Positions 63,878 to 64,000 of a DNA stretch of 64,000 nt are shown here, one piece after another. Source of the stretch: Paulinella micropora (Eukaryota; Cercozoa; Imbricatea; Euglyphida); assembly GCA_009731375.1 (NCBI GenBank), contig BJOX01000130.1, positions 317,114 to 381,113 of the forward strand, read 5' to 3'. Each line of letters opens with the position of its first letter. The stretch's first letter is position 1. The notes beneath the pieces are model-generated. The model ran no database searches and was not told the DNA's origin. It worked only from the letters and a program-made list of their open reading frames with translations. Made by a program: the position numbers and the translations under genes.

Positions 63878-64000
63878 ACTAGAAGGTGATGGAAGGCAAA
63901 TTCCTATGAGTAAAGTCAAAGTTCCGACATAAGTATTTGCAACCTCACAAGGTAAGTTTTTTTCAGATAGCCTCACGATACAAAGGGTTATAATGGCAAT
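63866..64000 (-). CDS. small membrane protein, partial at window edge
   Basis: The reverse strand reads IAIITLCIVRLSEKNLPCE then VANTYVGTLTLLIGICLPS and ends SSSKK TGA (63866-63868). C-terminal 45 residues of the homologue of 22915-23262; it continues beyond the window. Confidence 0.75.
   Translation of the reverse strand: MAIITLCIVRLSEKNLPCEVANTYVGTLTLLIGICLPSPSSSKK

Larger units (their letters stand above)
54484..64000 (-). mobile_element. element 2: degraded Polinton-like virus, inverted, left-truncated
   Basis: Gene order from the right edge leftwards repeats that of element 1 from 23262 to 31209: membrane protein, Cys-rich protein, 120-residue protein, ATPase, basic protein, protease, penton, capsid, structural protein. 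All are in opposite orientation. Beyond this come a gene not present in element 1 and an ExoX-like fragment. Lipase and polymerase-helicase are absent. No terminal repeat is seen on the left; the element continues past the window on the right. Most genes carry stops or frameshifts. Confidence 0.9.

Noticed and set aside
1-64000. CRISPR arrays, tRNA or rRNA genes
   Set aside because: Spaced repeats here have microsatellite spacers, not unique ones, and the host is eukaryotic; I saw no convincing tRNA cloverleaf or rRNA segment, though a covariance search was not possible.

Overview
The window is nuclear DNA of a microbial eukaryote, probably a protist or alga; the exact lineage cannot be fixed from the sequence. 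The reasons are genes split by many short introns with GT/AG borders, very heavy microsatellite content (TATC, CATA, GAA, TTA, ACT and CA arrays cover much of 1-12.6 kb and 37.6-38.4 kb), and two large integrated virus-like elements. The assembly is imperfect: there are nine N-gaps, several flanked by duplicated sequence.

Layout. (1) 1-15,257 is host DNA. Scattered + strand exons encode a membrane-anchored Kelch-repeat protein whose introns are almost pure microsatellite or satellite. The same stretch holds two compound satellites, a 290-350 bp interspersed repeat present twice, and foldback/MITE-like elements. (2) 15,258-37,188 is a full-length Polinton-like virus (PLV, or Maverick-like element). 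It has perfect 123-bp terminal inverted repeats flanked by a 7-bp duplication (TAGAACT). It carries an rve-family integrase, a PolB-type polymerase fused to a Pif1-like helicase, an FtsK/HerA-type packaging ATPase, an adenain-like cysteine protease, a candidate penton protein, a major capsid protein candidate, a repeat-rich fibre with a C-terminal S74-type chaperone domain, a class-3 lipase, and several small proteins. (3) 37,196-54,480 is host DNA dominated by one minus-strand gene of about 30 exons for a full-size ABCG/PDR-type ABC transporter (39,953-53,562). (4) About 54,484 to the right edge is a second PLV, related but distinct, inverted relative to the first, truncated at its left side and heavily mutated. 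It keeps the capsid-module gene order of element 1 but lacks lipase and polymerase-helicase where they would be expected.

How the genes fit together. In element 1 the ATPase, basic protein, protease, penton, capsid and associated protein form a codirectional morphogenesis block (23.5-31.2 kb). These genes share T-rich/AATATA upstream elements and repeated leader and stop-adjacent motifs. Integration and replication genes lie toward the two ends, mostly on the minus strand. Both elements carry disabling changes (nonsense codons, frameshifts, duplications, an internal inversion), some in homopolymers and therefore possibly sequencing errors. The most interesting items are the complete PLV with its fibre and fused polymerase-helicase, the internally inverted segment in the second copy, the matching -1 frame change in both capsid genes, and the element-specific repeated leader and trailer motifs that look like coordinated expression signals.
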